Source: Candidatus Methylomirabilota bacterium (lineage in GTDB: Bacteria > Methylomirabilota > Methylomirabilia > Methylomirabilales > CSP1-5). From it: DNA of 8,015 nucleotides. Where the stretch lies: the NCBI GenBank assembly GCA_023249165.1, contig JAHFDE010000098.1, positions 1-8,015 on the forward strand. Direction: 5' to 3'. This document shows positions 1-6,909 of the stretch, piece after piece; position 1 is the first letter of the stretch; every line of letters begins with the position of its first letter. The notes beneath the pieces were generated by a model that was given only the letters and a program-made list of their open reading frames with translations, was not told the origin of the DNA and made no database searches. Made by a program: the position numbers and the translations under genes.

Positions 1-28
1 GATGTCCGATGTCCGATGTCCGATGTCA
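1..28. repeat. 7-bp tandem repeat block A (gatgtcc x4)
   Basis: Three exact copies of gatgtcc are followed by a fourth, gatgtca, at the left edge, so the array may continue outside the window. It lies downstream of the last gene of the operon. Its reverse complement (ggacatc) differs by one base from the unit of block B at 49-80 (ggacttc), so the two arrays are related and inverted. The array is seen directly. Its function is unknown. Confidence 0.9.
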
Positions 29-75
29 GAGAGAACCGCGGCTTCGCCGACTTCGGACTTCGGACCTCGGACTTC
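1..75. repeat. Imperfect inverted repeat from the two heptamer blocks; possible 3' hairpin
   Basis: Bases 1-27 can pair with 49-75 in 23 of 27 positions. The four mismatches fall at the same place in each 7-bp unit. The 21-nt loop (28-48) carries a small stem, cggc/gccg with a ttc loop, at 39-49. In the operon transcript this would fold just after the last stop codon. It could protect the 3' end or slow polymerase. There is no T-run on either side, so it is not a standard intrinsic terminator. Confidence 0.6.
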
Positions 76-80
76 GGACT
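49..80. repeat. 7-bp tandem repeat block B (gacttcg x4, one variant)
   Basis: Four consecutive 7-bp units read gacttcg, gacttcg, gacctcg, gacttcg, followed by a partial gact. The block ends 4 nt before the pseudopilin stop codon at 85-87. The third unit carries a t-to-c change. With block A it forms the arms of a long inverted repeat. Heptamer arrays of this kind occur in intergenic DNA of some GC-rich environmental bacteria (recalled, not checked), where they behave as dispersed repeats. Confidence 0.9.
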
Positions 81-84
81 ACCC

Positions 85-567
85 CTACCAGGAATCATAC
101 CGGCTCCCGTCCATGGCGGTCGCGGTGCTCGCCGAGCGGACGTCATAGATGTCGCGCCGATCGGTGAGGGTGGTATCCAGGCTGTCCGAATACGAGCGGT
201 TCACCCACCGGCCTTCGGTGCTCATCGGATCCTTGGGAATGCGGCGAAGGGTCTTGGTCTCAACCAGCTCCTCGAGTGTCAGGGGATAGCCGGACCGCTC
301 GCTGCTCACCCGCGTCTTGAAGATCTCCCTGGCCTCCCGTGCCTTCTGTCTGGCCTTGTCGTACTCCGTCTTGAACCGGTCGATTCCCTCACGGATCTCG
401 CGCAGGCCGCGCCGAAGCTCGATCTCCTTGGTCCGCTTAACCGTCACCTCGACGAGGGGCATGGCCACCGAGGCCAGCACACCAAGAACCGTCAGGGTGA
501 TCAGAAGCTCCACCAGGGTGAAGCCATGCGTGTCGAACCTGCTTTCGTGTCTCAAATCCATACCCAT
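85..567 (-). CDS. gspG: Type II secretion pseudopilin, GspG-like
   Basis: This is a 160-residue pseudopilin. A short basic leader ends at Gly15, followed by the class III signal and hydrophobic helix FTLVELLITLTVLGVLAS (residues 16-33). Prepilin peptidase would cut between Gly15 and Phe16 and methylate Phe16. Glu20 is the conserved Glu5 of the mature protein. A charged helix (about 44-88, rich in K, R and E) leads to a GspG-type segment with YPLTLEEL (94-101) and RRIPKDP (108-114), then a polar end with DIYD and MDGSRYDSW. The usual GspG GADG..GG calcium loop is replaced by a shorter variant. There are no cysteines. The ATG at 567 lies 12 nt after the secretin stop with little Shine-Dalgarno signal; Met3 (561) is an alternative start. 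It probably forms the pseudopilus that pushes substrate through the secretin. It is the only pilin-like gene seen and the last gene of the operon. Confidence 0.88.
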   Translation of the reverse strand: MGMDLRHESRFDTHGFTLVELLITLTVLGVLASVAMPLVEVTVKRTKEIELRRGLREIREGIDRFKTEYDKARQKAREAREIFKTRVSSERSGYPLTLEELVETKTLRRIPKDPMSTEGRWVNRSYSDSLDTTLTDRRDIYDVRSASTATAMDGSRYDSW

Positions 568-579
568 CTGTCGACGCCG

Positions 580-2508
580 CTACGGCTGGTACGGCTGGCC
601 TATTCCGGGGCGAGCCGGGGGAGTGGGTGGCGGCGCCGGCGGCGGCGGGGCAGGAACCGAGACCGGAGCAATGGGGCCTGCCTCGAAGCTCTGCCCAGTC
701 CCGGCCGAGAAGGTGGCCACCTCAGGGCGCGGCGTCTCGAGCCTCTTCACCAGGCGGAGGGTGAGAGAGATGATGACGTCCCGGGTGACCTTCGTCTCCA
801 GCTCATCTCGGAAGAGGCGTCCGACAACGGGCAGATCCCCGAGAAAGGGGGAGTACTTGCTCGTCTTGCGGGCCTCATCCTGGATGAGCCCTCCCAGCAG
901 CCGACTTTCGCCATCCTTGAGCATGATGAAGGTATTGAGATTGCGCCTGTTGACAGCCGGGGTAAACGCATTCCCCCCCACCGGTTCCCCGAGCTGCGAG
1001 ATCTCGAAGTTGAGTTCGATCGTGACCTCGTTGTTCAGGTGAATGATGGGCGTAAAGGTGAGTTTCAAGCCCACATCCCTGTACTCCACGAGGGTCTGGG
1101 TCGTGGTGACCGCTCCTACTCCCGCGGGCGGGACCCCGGGCTGTGGGGTGACACCCGGGGCGCTAGTAATCACCGAGACCTGGAACGGTCGCTGGTCCGC
1201 GATGGTGATGCTACCCTTTTGCCGATCGAGGACGCGGAGGGTGGGATTCGCCAACAGCTTGGCCTCGCTGTCGGTCTTGACCAGGTTGAGAAAGATCACG
1301 GGATTGGTGAAGAGAAAGTCACTACTCCAGCTAGCCTTGCCCAGCAGCGCGGCGGTGACGAAGCCGGCAGCAGCCGGCGTGCCCGTCGGCGCGGTGAGGA
1401 AGGCTGCCTGGTACTGGTCGGTGAAGAAGATCCCCAGATCCCTGAGCTTGGTCCGATCCACCTCCAGGATCTCCAGATCGATCTCCACCTCGCCGACCCC
1501 ACGGTCGTTGAGGTACATCAGCCGTTCGGCCAGGGCGATCTTCTCGGGAGTGTCCCGGACGACGATGGCGTTGAGCTTCTCATAGACGAAGATCTGGCGG
1601 CTGTTCAGGATGGTCCGAAGGAGGTTGACGGCGACCTTGGCGTCCGCGTTGCTCAAGTAAAAGGTCCGGACCTGGAGGTCGTCGTACTGCTGATGCTTGG
1701 CCGGGGTGTCCGGGATCACGATGAGGGAGTTGTCATTCACCTGCTTGGCGAACAGGCGGTTGGTGCTGAGCATGAGGGCGAAGGCCTGGCGGAGGGGGAG
1801 ATCCTTGACGTAGCTGGTGACCCGTTGCGCCCGCACCCCCTCGTCGAGCAGGATGTTGACATTGGCGAGCTTCGAGATGATCTCGAGGACCTCCTTGATG
1901 TCGGTCTCCTTGAAGCGGAGCGTGACCGGCTTGGTCGAAAGCAAACTCATCGCTCGCTCGGTCGCGGCCAGCTCGCCCGCCCGGCTTGCCGCCTCCGCGA
2001 CCACCTGTAACTGGGTGGTCAGCTCCTGGAGTACCTCCTGGATCTCGGCGTTTTCGGGATCGAGGTTCTTGGCTTCTCCGAGTAGTTGGACAGCTTCTCG
2101 CACCTCTTCCTTCTCCAAGAGTTGCTTCCCCTTTGTGAGAAGTTCCTTGGCCCTTCGCTTGGCCGTGACCCGCTCTATCCCCTGCCGGGCGCGCGGCTCC
2201 TCGGTGTTGTAGTTGAGCGCCTGCCGGTACTCCACCAGGGCCGCGTCGGTCCGGCCCGCCTCCTCCAGTTCGGCCCCTCGCTCGGCGTGCATGGCCGCGG
2301 CGGCCCGCAGCGCCTGAACCAGCTTGATGCGGGCCTCGATTGATTTGGGCTCCTCGCTCAGTCGCTCCATGTAAAACTTGACCGCCTCGTCGTAGCTGCC
2401 GGCCTGCATGAGATCCTCACCCCTGGAGAGGGAGGTGGTGGCACAGCCGGCAAGGGGCAGGAGCATCCCCAGGATCAGGACGTATAGTGCTGTTCGGAGT
2501 CTCATCAT
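580..2508 (-). CDS. gspD: Lipoprotein secretin with N-terminal TPR module (GspD/PilQ/MshL-like)
   Basis: This 642-residue outer-membrane channel subunit starts with a lipoprotein signal whose lipobox LAGC puts the lipidated Cys at residue 22. Residues about 26-165 are TPR-like helical repeats. About 192-268 is the secretin N0/STN domain (VTLRFKETDIKEVLEIISKL) and about 278-335 is one N1-type ring domain. There is no AMIN domain and no N2/N3 series. The secretin core spans about 340-590, with LLANPTLRVLDRQ (418-430) and the family signature around 537-567 (LLGG...FLGDLPVVGRLF). The tail (about 593-642) is Pro-rich, with no pilotin-binding S domain recognised. The ATG at 2508 overlaps the upstream stop (ATGA) and has AGGG 8 nt ahead; Met2 is also possible. 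The protein is a typical outer-membrane multimeric pore, here perhaps self-targeting through its lipid anchor. Whether to call it GspD, PilQ or MshL is a matter of naming; secretin identity is secure. Confidence 0.93.
   Translation of the reverse strand: MMRLRTALYVLILGMLLPLAGCATTSLSRGEDLMQAGSYDEAVKFYMERLSEEPKSIEARIKLVQALRAAAAMHAERGAELEEAGRTDAALVEYRQALNYNTEEPRARQGIERVTAKRRAKELLTKGKQLLEKEEVREAVQLLGEAKNLDPENAEIQEVLQELTTQLQVVAEAASRAGELAATERAMSLLSTKPVTLRFKETDIKEVLEIISKLANVNILLDEGVRAQRVTSYVKDLPLRQAFALMLSTNRLFAKQVNDNSLIVIPDTPAKHQQYDDLQVRTFYLSNADAKVAVNLLRTILNSRQIFVYEKLNAIVVRDTPEKIALAERLMYLNDRGVGEVEIDLEILEVDRTKLRDLGIFFTDQYQAAFLTAPTGTPAAAGFVTAALLGKASWSSDFLFTNPVIFLNLVKTDSEAKLLANPTLRVLDRQKGSITIADQRPFQVSVITSAPGVTPQPGVPPAGVGAVTTTQTLVEYRDVGLKLTFTPIIHLNNEVTIELNFEISQLGEPVGGNAFTPAVNRRNLNTFIMLKDGESRLLGGLIQDEARKTSKYSPFLGDLPVVGRLFRDELETKVTRDVIISLTLRLVKRLETPRPEVATFSAGTGQSFEAGPIAPVSVPAPPPPAPPPTPPARPGIGQPYQP
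581..598. repeat. 9-bp tandem duplication at the secretin stop codon
   Basis: The sequence tacggctgg occurs twice in a row. On the coding strand this gives CAG CCG TAC CAG CCG TAG, so the protein ends QPYQP and the stop codon sits where the first copy has a Tyr codon. This suggests a small duplication at the end of the Pro-rich tail. Confidence 0.8.
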
Positions 2509-3101
2509 GGCTGGTTCCCTCGCTCTGTTGTCGTGCTTGGCGGGGGGACGTCCGGCCCTGTCAATCCCAGCCGGATCTCCTTCTTTCCGTCAAGCGAGGT
2601 GACAAGCATGCCATCTTCCTTGACCTCCTTGACCCGTAACTGGCTGCCAATGACCTCTGTCTCCGGAATCACCAGGAGCTCGCCCCCGTAGGTCACAAAG
2701 GCCATCATCTTGCCCTCGGCTGTGGCGAACCCGAGGAACCGGAGCCGTTTCGCCTCCTCGAGGAAGGGGTCGGGAGGTGGAGGTGCAGAGGGTGCGGCAA
2801 GTGCAGAGGGTGCAGGGGGAGAAGGCTCGATTGATGCGAAGATGTTGCGAGACTCGGGTTCGTAAGGGGGTCTCACCCGCTCGATCCGCGCCAGCTTCAA
2901 TCGAGGCATCTCCATGCGCTCCTTCGTTTGCCTGCGAGGGGCCGCGGGTGGCCCCTCTCTCTGGGTCGAGGTGGCCGGGAGCGCCGCCGCCCCCTGGGTC
3001 GGCCGGTCGGTCTCACCCCGGTGCCGCTGCACGAAAATGAGGGCGATCCAGAAAACCACGAGGCAAAACAACGCGATGAGTTTTCTCTTGTCCGTCGGCA
3101 T
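2505..3101 (-). CDS. PilP/GspC-like single-pass periplasmic linker protein
   Basis: This 198-residue protein has an early transmembrane helix (residues about 8-24, LIALFCLVVFWIALIFV). A low-complexity periplasmic linker rich in Pro, Ala, Ser and Arg follows, containing YEPESRNIFASIEPSP. The compact C-terminal part runs from LRFLGFATAEGKMMAFV to about KKEIRLGL and matches the small beta domain (HR/PilP type) that in GspC and PilP binds the secretin N0 domain. PilP proteins usually have a lipobox; this one has a membrane helix, so its topology is GspC-like. The ATG at 3101 was chosen for its AGGA 8 nt upstream and because the helix follows at once. A TTG at 3176 would add 25 basic residues and overlap pilO by 14 nt; it is less likely. 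The stop overlaps the secretin start (ATGA). Its place between pilO and the secretin fits a bridging role. Family assignment rests on position, topology and domain shape. Confidence 0.78.
   Translation of the reverse strand: MPTDKRKLIALFCLVVFWIALIFVQRHRGETDRPTQGAAALPATSTQREGPPAAPRRQTKERMEMPRLKLARIERVRPPYEPESRNIFASIEPSPPAPSALAAPSAPPPPDPFLEEAKRLRFLGFATAEGKMMAFVTYGGELLVIPETEVIGSQLRVKEVKEDGMLVTSLDGKKEIRLGLTGPDVPPPSTTTERGNQP
2783..2818. repeat. 18-bp in-frame direct repeat in the Pro/Ala linker
   Basis: The 13-mer gtgcagagggtgc occurs at 2783-2795 and again at 2801-2813, an 18-bp period. It encodes the repeated APSA units in the periplasmic linker of the PilP/GspC-like protein. An in-frame period lets the linker change length without breaking the gene. 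Confidence 0.75.
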
Positions 3102-3109
3102 GGTTCTTT

Positions 3110-3113
3110 TCCT
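3110..3113 (-). promoter_or_regulatory. Shine-Dalgarno deciding the pilP/gspC-like start
   Basis: AGGA on the minus strand lies 8 nt before the ATG at 3101. This supports that start over the upstream TTG at 3176, which has a GGAG with a 10-nt spacer and would place an unusual basic stretch ahead of the membrane helix. Confidence 0.55.
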
Positions 3114-3162
3114 GTTGGCGGTCTTCGCCTGCTGACCTGTTGCTGTCTGATGAGCCCTTTTT

Positions 3163-3744
3163 CTATCTCTCGACAAGGGGCCGGTTCTCCTTCACGCGTT
3201 CTTCCTCTACCTGTACCGGTTTGCTGATGCGCTGCTCGGCCAAGAAGTACGCTGCCATCTCGAGTCGCAGATTGAGTCGGTCGATCCCGTGCTGACTGGT
3301 CAGGACGAGCCTCTCGACCATCATGGGGTCTTGGAGTCCCTCGACCTCATACAAGAATCGGCGGACGGCGCCATAGCGCCCTTCCACCTCCATCTGGACG
3401 CTGAGCTTGACCAGCTTTTCCTCTGAAACGTCTCCGGGCTGGTACTTGACGGACGGCACATGGAGCTGAAGGCGCCGGGCCTGATCGGTGACCCGTCGGA
3501 TCATGGCGGGGATGGCCCCCTGGGGTGGGATCCGGCTGCGGAACTGTTCCATGCCCTTCAGCAGGGAGGCCAGAAGCTCTTGCTCACGCTGCTCCCGGCG
3601 AAGGGATCCCATGCGGGCGTGGAGATCCTGGAAGGCGGCGGCATGGACGCGCAGGGCCTGGCGGGCGGGGACGATGGCCAGGCCGAAAAAAGCCAGGTTC
3701 AGCGCGAGCAAGGCGCCGGCGAGATAGGGCAATCGAGGTTTCAT
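3163..3744 (-). CDS. pilO: Type IV pilus assembly protein PilO-like (GspM-like)
   Basis: This is a 193-residue bitopic inner-membrane protein. A short basic N-terminus and one transmembrane helix (about 7-26) are followed by a heptad-like coiled coil (about 30-68, rich in R, E, Q and L). A periplasmic alpha/beta domain follows, with SVKYQPGD (98-105), KLSVQMEVEGRYGAVRRFLYEVE (113-135, key residues GRY and FLYEVE) and a final strand near LNLRLEMAAYFL (157-168). This pattern is typical of PilO, which pairs with PilN through coiled coils and ferredoxin-like domains and contacts PilP. Length is close to the family norm. A charged tail of about 25 residues follows the last strand. The ATG overlaps the pilN stop by 4 nt (ATGA), with GAGGGG 8 nt ahead, so the two are probably translated together. 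GspM is a structural relative and the alternative name. Confidence 0.85.
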   Translation of the reverse strand: MKPRLPYLAGALLALNLAFFGLAIVPARQALRVHAAAFQDLHARMGSLRREQREQELLASLLKGMEQFRSRIPPQGAIPAMIRRVTDQARRLQLHVPSVKYQPGDVSEEKLVKLSVQMEVEGRYGAVRRFLYEVEGLQDPMMVERLVLTSQHGIDRLNLRLEMAAYFLAEQRISKPVQVEEERVKENRPLVER

Positions 3745-4298
3745 GCCGCGTCCCCTCGATACTTGAGCGAGATGGTGAATCGCAGGCCGGTGTTCCCCTT
3801 CTCCTCCGCGTGATTGAGCAGGTACACCTGGTGAAATGCCTCCTGTCCCTTCAGCTGCTCGATACAGCGCAAGAGGTCCTCCATGCTCTTGGCATTTCCC
3901 AAGAAGGTCACGGCCTCTCCCCCAAGGTCTGGACGGATCTCGGTCAGCGTGACGTTCGGCGGGATGGCGCGTTCGAGTTCAAAGAGGAGGCGGGTGAAGG
4001 AGTAGTTTGCCCCTTGAATGATCCGGTTGTACAGGGCAATCCGCGAACCGAAGTGCTCCAGCTCCTTGGGGGAGAGGCGATGGGGCAGGCTGGCCAGATT
4101 ACGTTCCCTCTCCTGAACCAACTCCTGTTGCTGTCGAAGCTGCTCTTCCGAGGAGCGGAGGTCGGCCTGGGACAGGGTGTAGAGGAGGACGTTGCCAAGC
4201 CCGAGGAGCACGCTGAGGCACAGCCCTCCGACCGCCAGGTGGCGCAGCTGGCGTCGTCGCAGCGTCTCGGGCGAAGCCAGGTTCAGCGTGATCTCCAT
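3741..4298 (-). CDS. pilN: Type IV pilus assembly protein PilN-like
   Basis: This is a 185-residue bitopic inner-membrane protein. The cytoplasmic N-terminus MEITLNLAS matches the PilN INL-type peptide that docks in the PilM groove. One transmembrane helix (about 20-42) is followed by a Glu/Gln-rich coiled coil (about 44-70) and a periplasmic ferredoxin-like domain (about 98-180). That domain has the family pattern FELERAIPPNVTLTEI (106-121) and ends in the strand FTISLKY (174-180). The gene overlaps the end of pilM by 16 nt and has GGAGG 5 nt before its ATG. With PilO it should form the frame that links the cytoplasmic PilM ring to the PilP/GspC-like protein. Identity rests on both sequence pattern and gene order. 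Confidence 0.88.
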   Translation of the reverse strand: MEITLNLASPETLRRRQLRHLAVGGLCLSVLLGLGNVLLYTLSQADLRSSEEQLRQQQELVQERERNLASLPHRLSPKELEHFGSRIALYNRIIQGANYSFTRLLFELERAIPPNVTLTEIRPDLGGEAVTFLGNAKSMEDLLRCIEQLKGQEAFHQVYLLNHAEEKGNTGLRFTISLKYRGDAA

Positions 4299-5203
4299 CC
4301 CAGCCTCCAGGTCCTTTGAAGCAGAGCTGCTCCGGCAGGCACCAGCAGATCCGTGGGAACCCCGTCCTGGGATTCATGATGGGCGCAAACGGGCAGCTGG
4401 CCGGCGCTTGCCAACGATTCGGCGAGAGACGTGTCGCTCCCCCCTATGAGGCAGAGGTGCTCGGGCGTCTCCACTTTCATCTCGTCTCTCAGGTAGCCGA
4501 GAGTCTCGTGAATCTCTCGGACCACTTTCTGGGCATGGTGGTTCCCGTCATGTGGATCTCGGAGGCCTTTCCACGGGAGAGTCCTCCACAGGCGTGGGAT
4601 CTCTCGCTCGGCATAGGCCAGCACGATACTCGAAGGTCCGTATGCGAGAAAGAGCCGCTTGTCACTGATGTGGACGAATTGGTGTAGCCGATACAGGGCA
4701 GCCCCTCGAGTGGTGACCCGAATTGGGTCGAGGCCAACCTTCGCCAAGAGAGTCTCGTATTGGGCGATAACCGCCTCACGCGCTACCAGATATAGGAGGC
4801 GGGATCGGTTTTCCTGCGACGGGAGGGCTTGGTAATCGATGCGTGCCTCTTGAGCGGGAAAAGGAAGGCGATCCTTCAGCCGCCAGGAGAGGAGTTGTCG
4901 AGTCTCGGAGGGCGTCCCTTGCAGCTCGTCGAAATCTTGAAATCCGATACGGCACGTGAGATCAGGCAGGGCCAGCACGACCGGCCCACCCCTCCACCCC
5001 ACCTCTTTCACAAGATTTCGGAGCTGAGACGCAAATTCTTCCTCATCAGCCACGTTCGATTCGGTCGGGGAGGGGGTGAGCAGCTCTGGAGGCGGAGACA
5101 GCGACGCGCCCCGCTTAAGCTGTAATCCGTCGGACGTCTGCCGGATCTGGCACAGACCGATTCGTCCCTTGTCGATTTCGAGCCCCCAGGCACCTGCCAT
5201 CAT
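4283..5203 (-). CDS. pilM: PilM/GspL-like actin-fold platform protein
   Basis: This 306-residue cytoplasmic protein is somewhat shorter than usual PilM (about 350). Family marks are the start WGLEIDKGRIGL (6-17), the strand VVLALPDL (75-82), SWRLKDRLPFP (106-116) with following DYQAL, the segment from AREAVIAQYETLLAKVGLDP (141-160), a GGSDTSL turn (254-260) and the C-terminal GAALLQ (291-296). PilM forms a cytoplasmic ring that binds the PilN N-terminus and transmits the ATPase motion. The second phosphate-binding motif, usually an Asp/Asn-Ile-Gly strand-turn, reads FLAYGPSS (185-192) without the acidic or amide residue, so nucleotide binding is doubtful. It starts at tandem ATGs (5203, 5200), 1 nt after the gspE stop, with GGAG inside the gspE end. 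No transmembrane helix is seen, which favours PilM over full-length GspL. Confidence 0.85.
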   Translation of the reverse strand: MMAGAWGLEIDKGRIGLCQIRQTSDGLQLKRGASLSPPPELLTPSPTESNVADEEEFASQLRNLVKEVGWRGGPVVLALPDLTCRIGFQDFDELQGTPSETRQLLSWRLKDRLPFPAQEARIDYQALPSQENRSRLLYLVAREAVIAQYETLLAKVGLDPIRVTTRGAALYRLHQFVHISDKRLFLAYGPSSIVLAYAEREIPRLWRTLPWKGLRDPHDGNHHAQKVVREIHETLGYLRDEMKVETPEHLCLIGGSDTSLAESLASAGQLPVCAHHESQDGVPTDLLVPAGAALLQRTWRLGWRSR

Positions 5204-5204
5204 C

Positions 5205-6902
5205 CTACATCTCCGCGAAGGTCACCCGATTAATCTCCTGCAAGGTCGTGAGCCCGGCATAGACCTTGTTCAGGGCCGCCGGGCGCAAAGGGGTCGTTCC
5301 CTCCTCTCGGGCGATCGCCCGGATCTCTGCGGCCGGTCTCCGGTCCAGGACCGCCTGGCGGATGCGATCGGTGATCTCGACCAGCTCAAAGATCCCGGTC
5401 CGGCCCCGATAGCCGGTGTGGAGGCACTCGGGGCACCCCTTTCCCTCGAACAGCGGGACGGGTGGAGGCTCGGCAAGTCCGGACTCCTCCAGCAACGCGG
5501 CGGACGGGGTTGCCGGGACCTTGCAATGCAGGCAGATCACGCGGAAGAGACGCTGGGTCAGGATACAGTTGAGCGCCGAGACAAAATTGTACGGCTCCAG
5601 CCCCATGTGAATCAGGCGGCCGACGACATCGATGATGTTGTTGGCGTGGACCGTGGTAAACACCAGGTGACCGGTCAGGGCAGCCTGGACCGCGATCTGG
5701 GCCGTCTCGGGGTCTCGGATCTCTCCGACCATGATCTTGTCGGGGTCGTGGCGGAGGATCGACCGGAGGCCCCGCGCGAAGGTGAGCCCCTTCTTTTCGT
5801 TCACCGGGATCTGCACCACATTCTGGAGCTGGTACTCGATGGGATCCTCGATGGTGATGATCTTGTCCTCCCCCCGATTGATCTCGCAGATGGCGGCATA
5901 CAGCGTGGTCGTCTTGCCGCTCCCGGTGGGGCCGGTGACCAGGATCATCCCGTGGGGCCGGTGGATCGTGTGCCGGAATCGCTTGAGGTCGGCTTCGGGG
6001 AACCCGAGCCGCTCGAGCTTGAGCTCGCTGAGTTCGGCGGTGATGGCCTCTTTATCCAGGATCCGGATGACCACGGCCTCGCCGAAATCGCTGGGCATGA
6101 CCGACACCCGAAAATCGATCGTCCTCCGGTTGAGGCGGAGCTTGAATCGGCCGTCCTGGGGAACCCGGCGCTCGGCGATGTTCAGCTCGGCCATGATCTT
6201 GATCCGCGAGACGATCGCCTCCTGGTAGTGCCGGTCCAGCGGCTCCATGGCCGCATAGAGCGTCCCGTCAATCCGGTACTTGACGAGCAGATGGCGCTCG
6301 GTCCCCTCCAGATGGATGTCGCTGGCCCGCCGCTCGAGGGCGTACAGCACGATGCTGTCCACCAGCTTGATGATGGGGCTTTGATCCTCCTTGACCCGCT
6401 CCAGCGTCAGCGGCGCCTGTTCATCCTCTGCCACCAGCGAGAGCTGGAGGTCCTGGCTCAGTTCCTGAAGGACCTGCTCCGCGGTTTCCACCCCGTGAAT
6501 CTTGCCCCGGATCTGGGTGCGCGAGGCGACCACCATCTCGGTCTCGCCGAGGCAGAGCCGCAGTTCATCGAGGGCGGGAAGGTCACTCGGGTCGGCCAGG
6601 GCGACGGCGAGCTGGCCGTCGCTCCGGCGGAAGGGGAGGAACGCTCCGCTCCTGAGGAGGGCCGGAGGAAGCCGTTTCACGACGTCCATCTCCGCCCCGA
6701 CGGAGGTCAGGTCGATGTACGAGAGCCCGTACTGCCTGGCCCGAGCCTGGGCCAGTTCCTCTTCGGTGACATGGGCCGCCTCCAACAGGTACGCCGCGAG
6801 GCTCGACCCCTCGAGCCCCCGGCCTTCCGCCTCCTGGACGAGTTCGGGGCTCAGCCACCCCCCTTCGATCAGGACCTCTGTGAGGCGCTTGATCCCTGCC
6901 AC
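5205..6902 (-). CDS. gspE: Type II/IV secretion ATPase GspE (PilB-like)
   Basis: This is a complete 565-residue secretion ATPase that drives pseudopilus assembly from the cytoplasmic face. The N1E/MshEN-type domain covers about 1-140, with LSYIDLTSVG at 60-69. The second N-terminal domain begins near SPIIKLVDSI (175-184) and contains RASDIHLEG (192-200). Walker A is GPTGSGKTT (324-332), the Asp box IITIEDPIEY (348-357), Walker B IMVGEIRD (390-397) and the His box LTGHLVFTTVHANN (409-422). A zinc module has CxxC pairs at C457/C460 and C490/C493. All catalytic motifs are intact, so it should be active. The start is GTG at 6902, 10 nt after the gspF stop. The AGGGG Shine-Dalgarno overlaps that stop codon. 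PilT is excluded by the extended N-terminus and zinc module. Confidence 0.96.
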   Translation of the reverse strand: MAGIKRLTEVLIEGGWLSPELVQEAEGRGLEGSSLAAYLLEAAHVTEEELAQARARQYGLSYIDLTSVGAEMDVVKRLPPALLRSGAFLPFRRSDGQLAVALADPSDLPALDELRLCLGETEMVVASRTQIRGKIHGVETAEQVLQELSQDLQLSLVAEDEQAPLTLERVKEDQSPIIKLVDSIVLYALERRASDIHLEGTERHLLVKYRIDGTLYAAMEPLDRHYQEAIVSRIKIMAELNIAERRVPQDGRFKLRLNRRTIDFRVSVMPSDFGEAVVIRILDKEAITAELSELKLERLGFPEADLKRFRHTIHRPHGMILVTGPTGSGKTTTLYAAICEINRGEDKIITIEDPIEYQLQNVVQIPVNEKKGLTFARGLRSILRHDPDKIMVGEIRDPETAQIAVQAALTGHLVFTTVHANNIIDVVGRLIHMGLEPYNFVSALNCILTQRLFRVICLHCKVPATPSAALLEESGLAEPPPVPLFEGKGCPECLHTGYRGRTGIFELVEITDRIRQAVLDRRPAAEIRAIAREEGTTPLRPAALNKVYAGLTTLQEINRVTFAEM

Positions 6903-6909
6903 GTCCTTT

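Noticed and set aside
1..80. CRISPR array
   Set aside because: The units are 7 bp and directly abut, with no spacers.
1..84. Intrinsic terminator after the pseudopilin
   Set aside because: The inverted repeat could form a stem, but no T-run follows on either strand within the window and the stem is interrupted every seven bases.
317..1585. Plus-strand frames at 317-1042 and 1043-1585 opposite the pseudopilin and secretin
   Set aside because: The translations are Ser/Arg-rich low-complexity sequence typical of out-of-frame GC-rich DNA, and they lie fully across strongly supported genes.
16..2010. 664-codon plus-strand reading frame opposite the pseudopilin and secretin
   Set aside because: Its codons are in exact register with the minus-strand secretin codons, so its stops would need TTA, CTA or TCA in the real gene, which are rare in GC-rich DNA. 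The translation has no recognisable domain, starts inside the heptamer repeat and crosses two unrelated genes.
3102..3176. N-terminal extension of the PilP/GspC-like protein from TTG at 3176
   Set aside because: It would add 25 basic polar residues before the membrane helix and overlap pilO. The ATG at 3101 has a well-placed AGGA. Not fully excluded.
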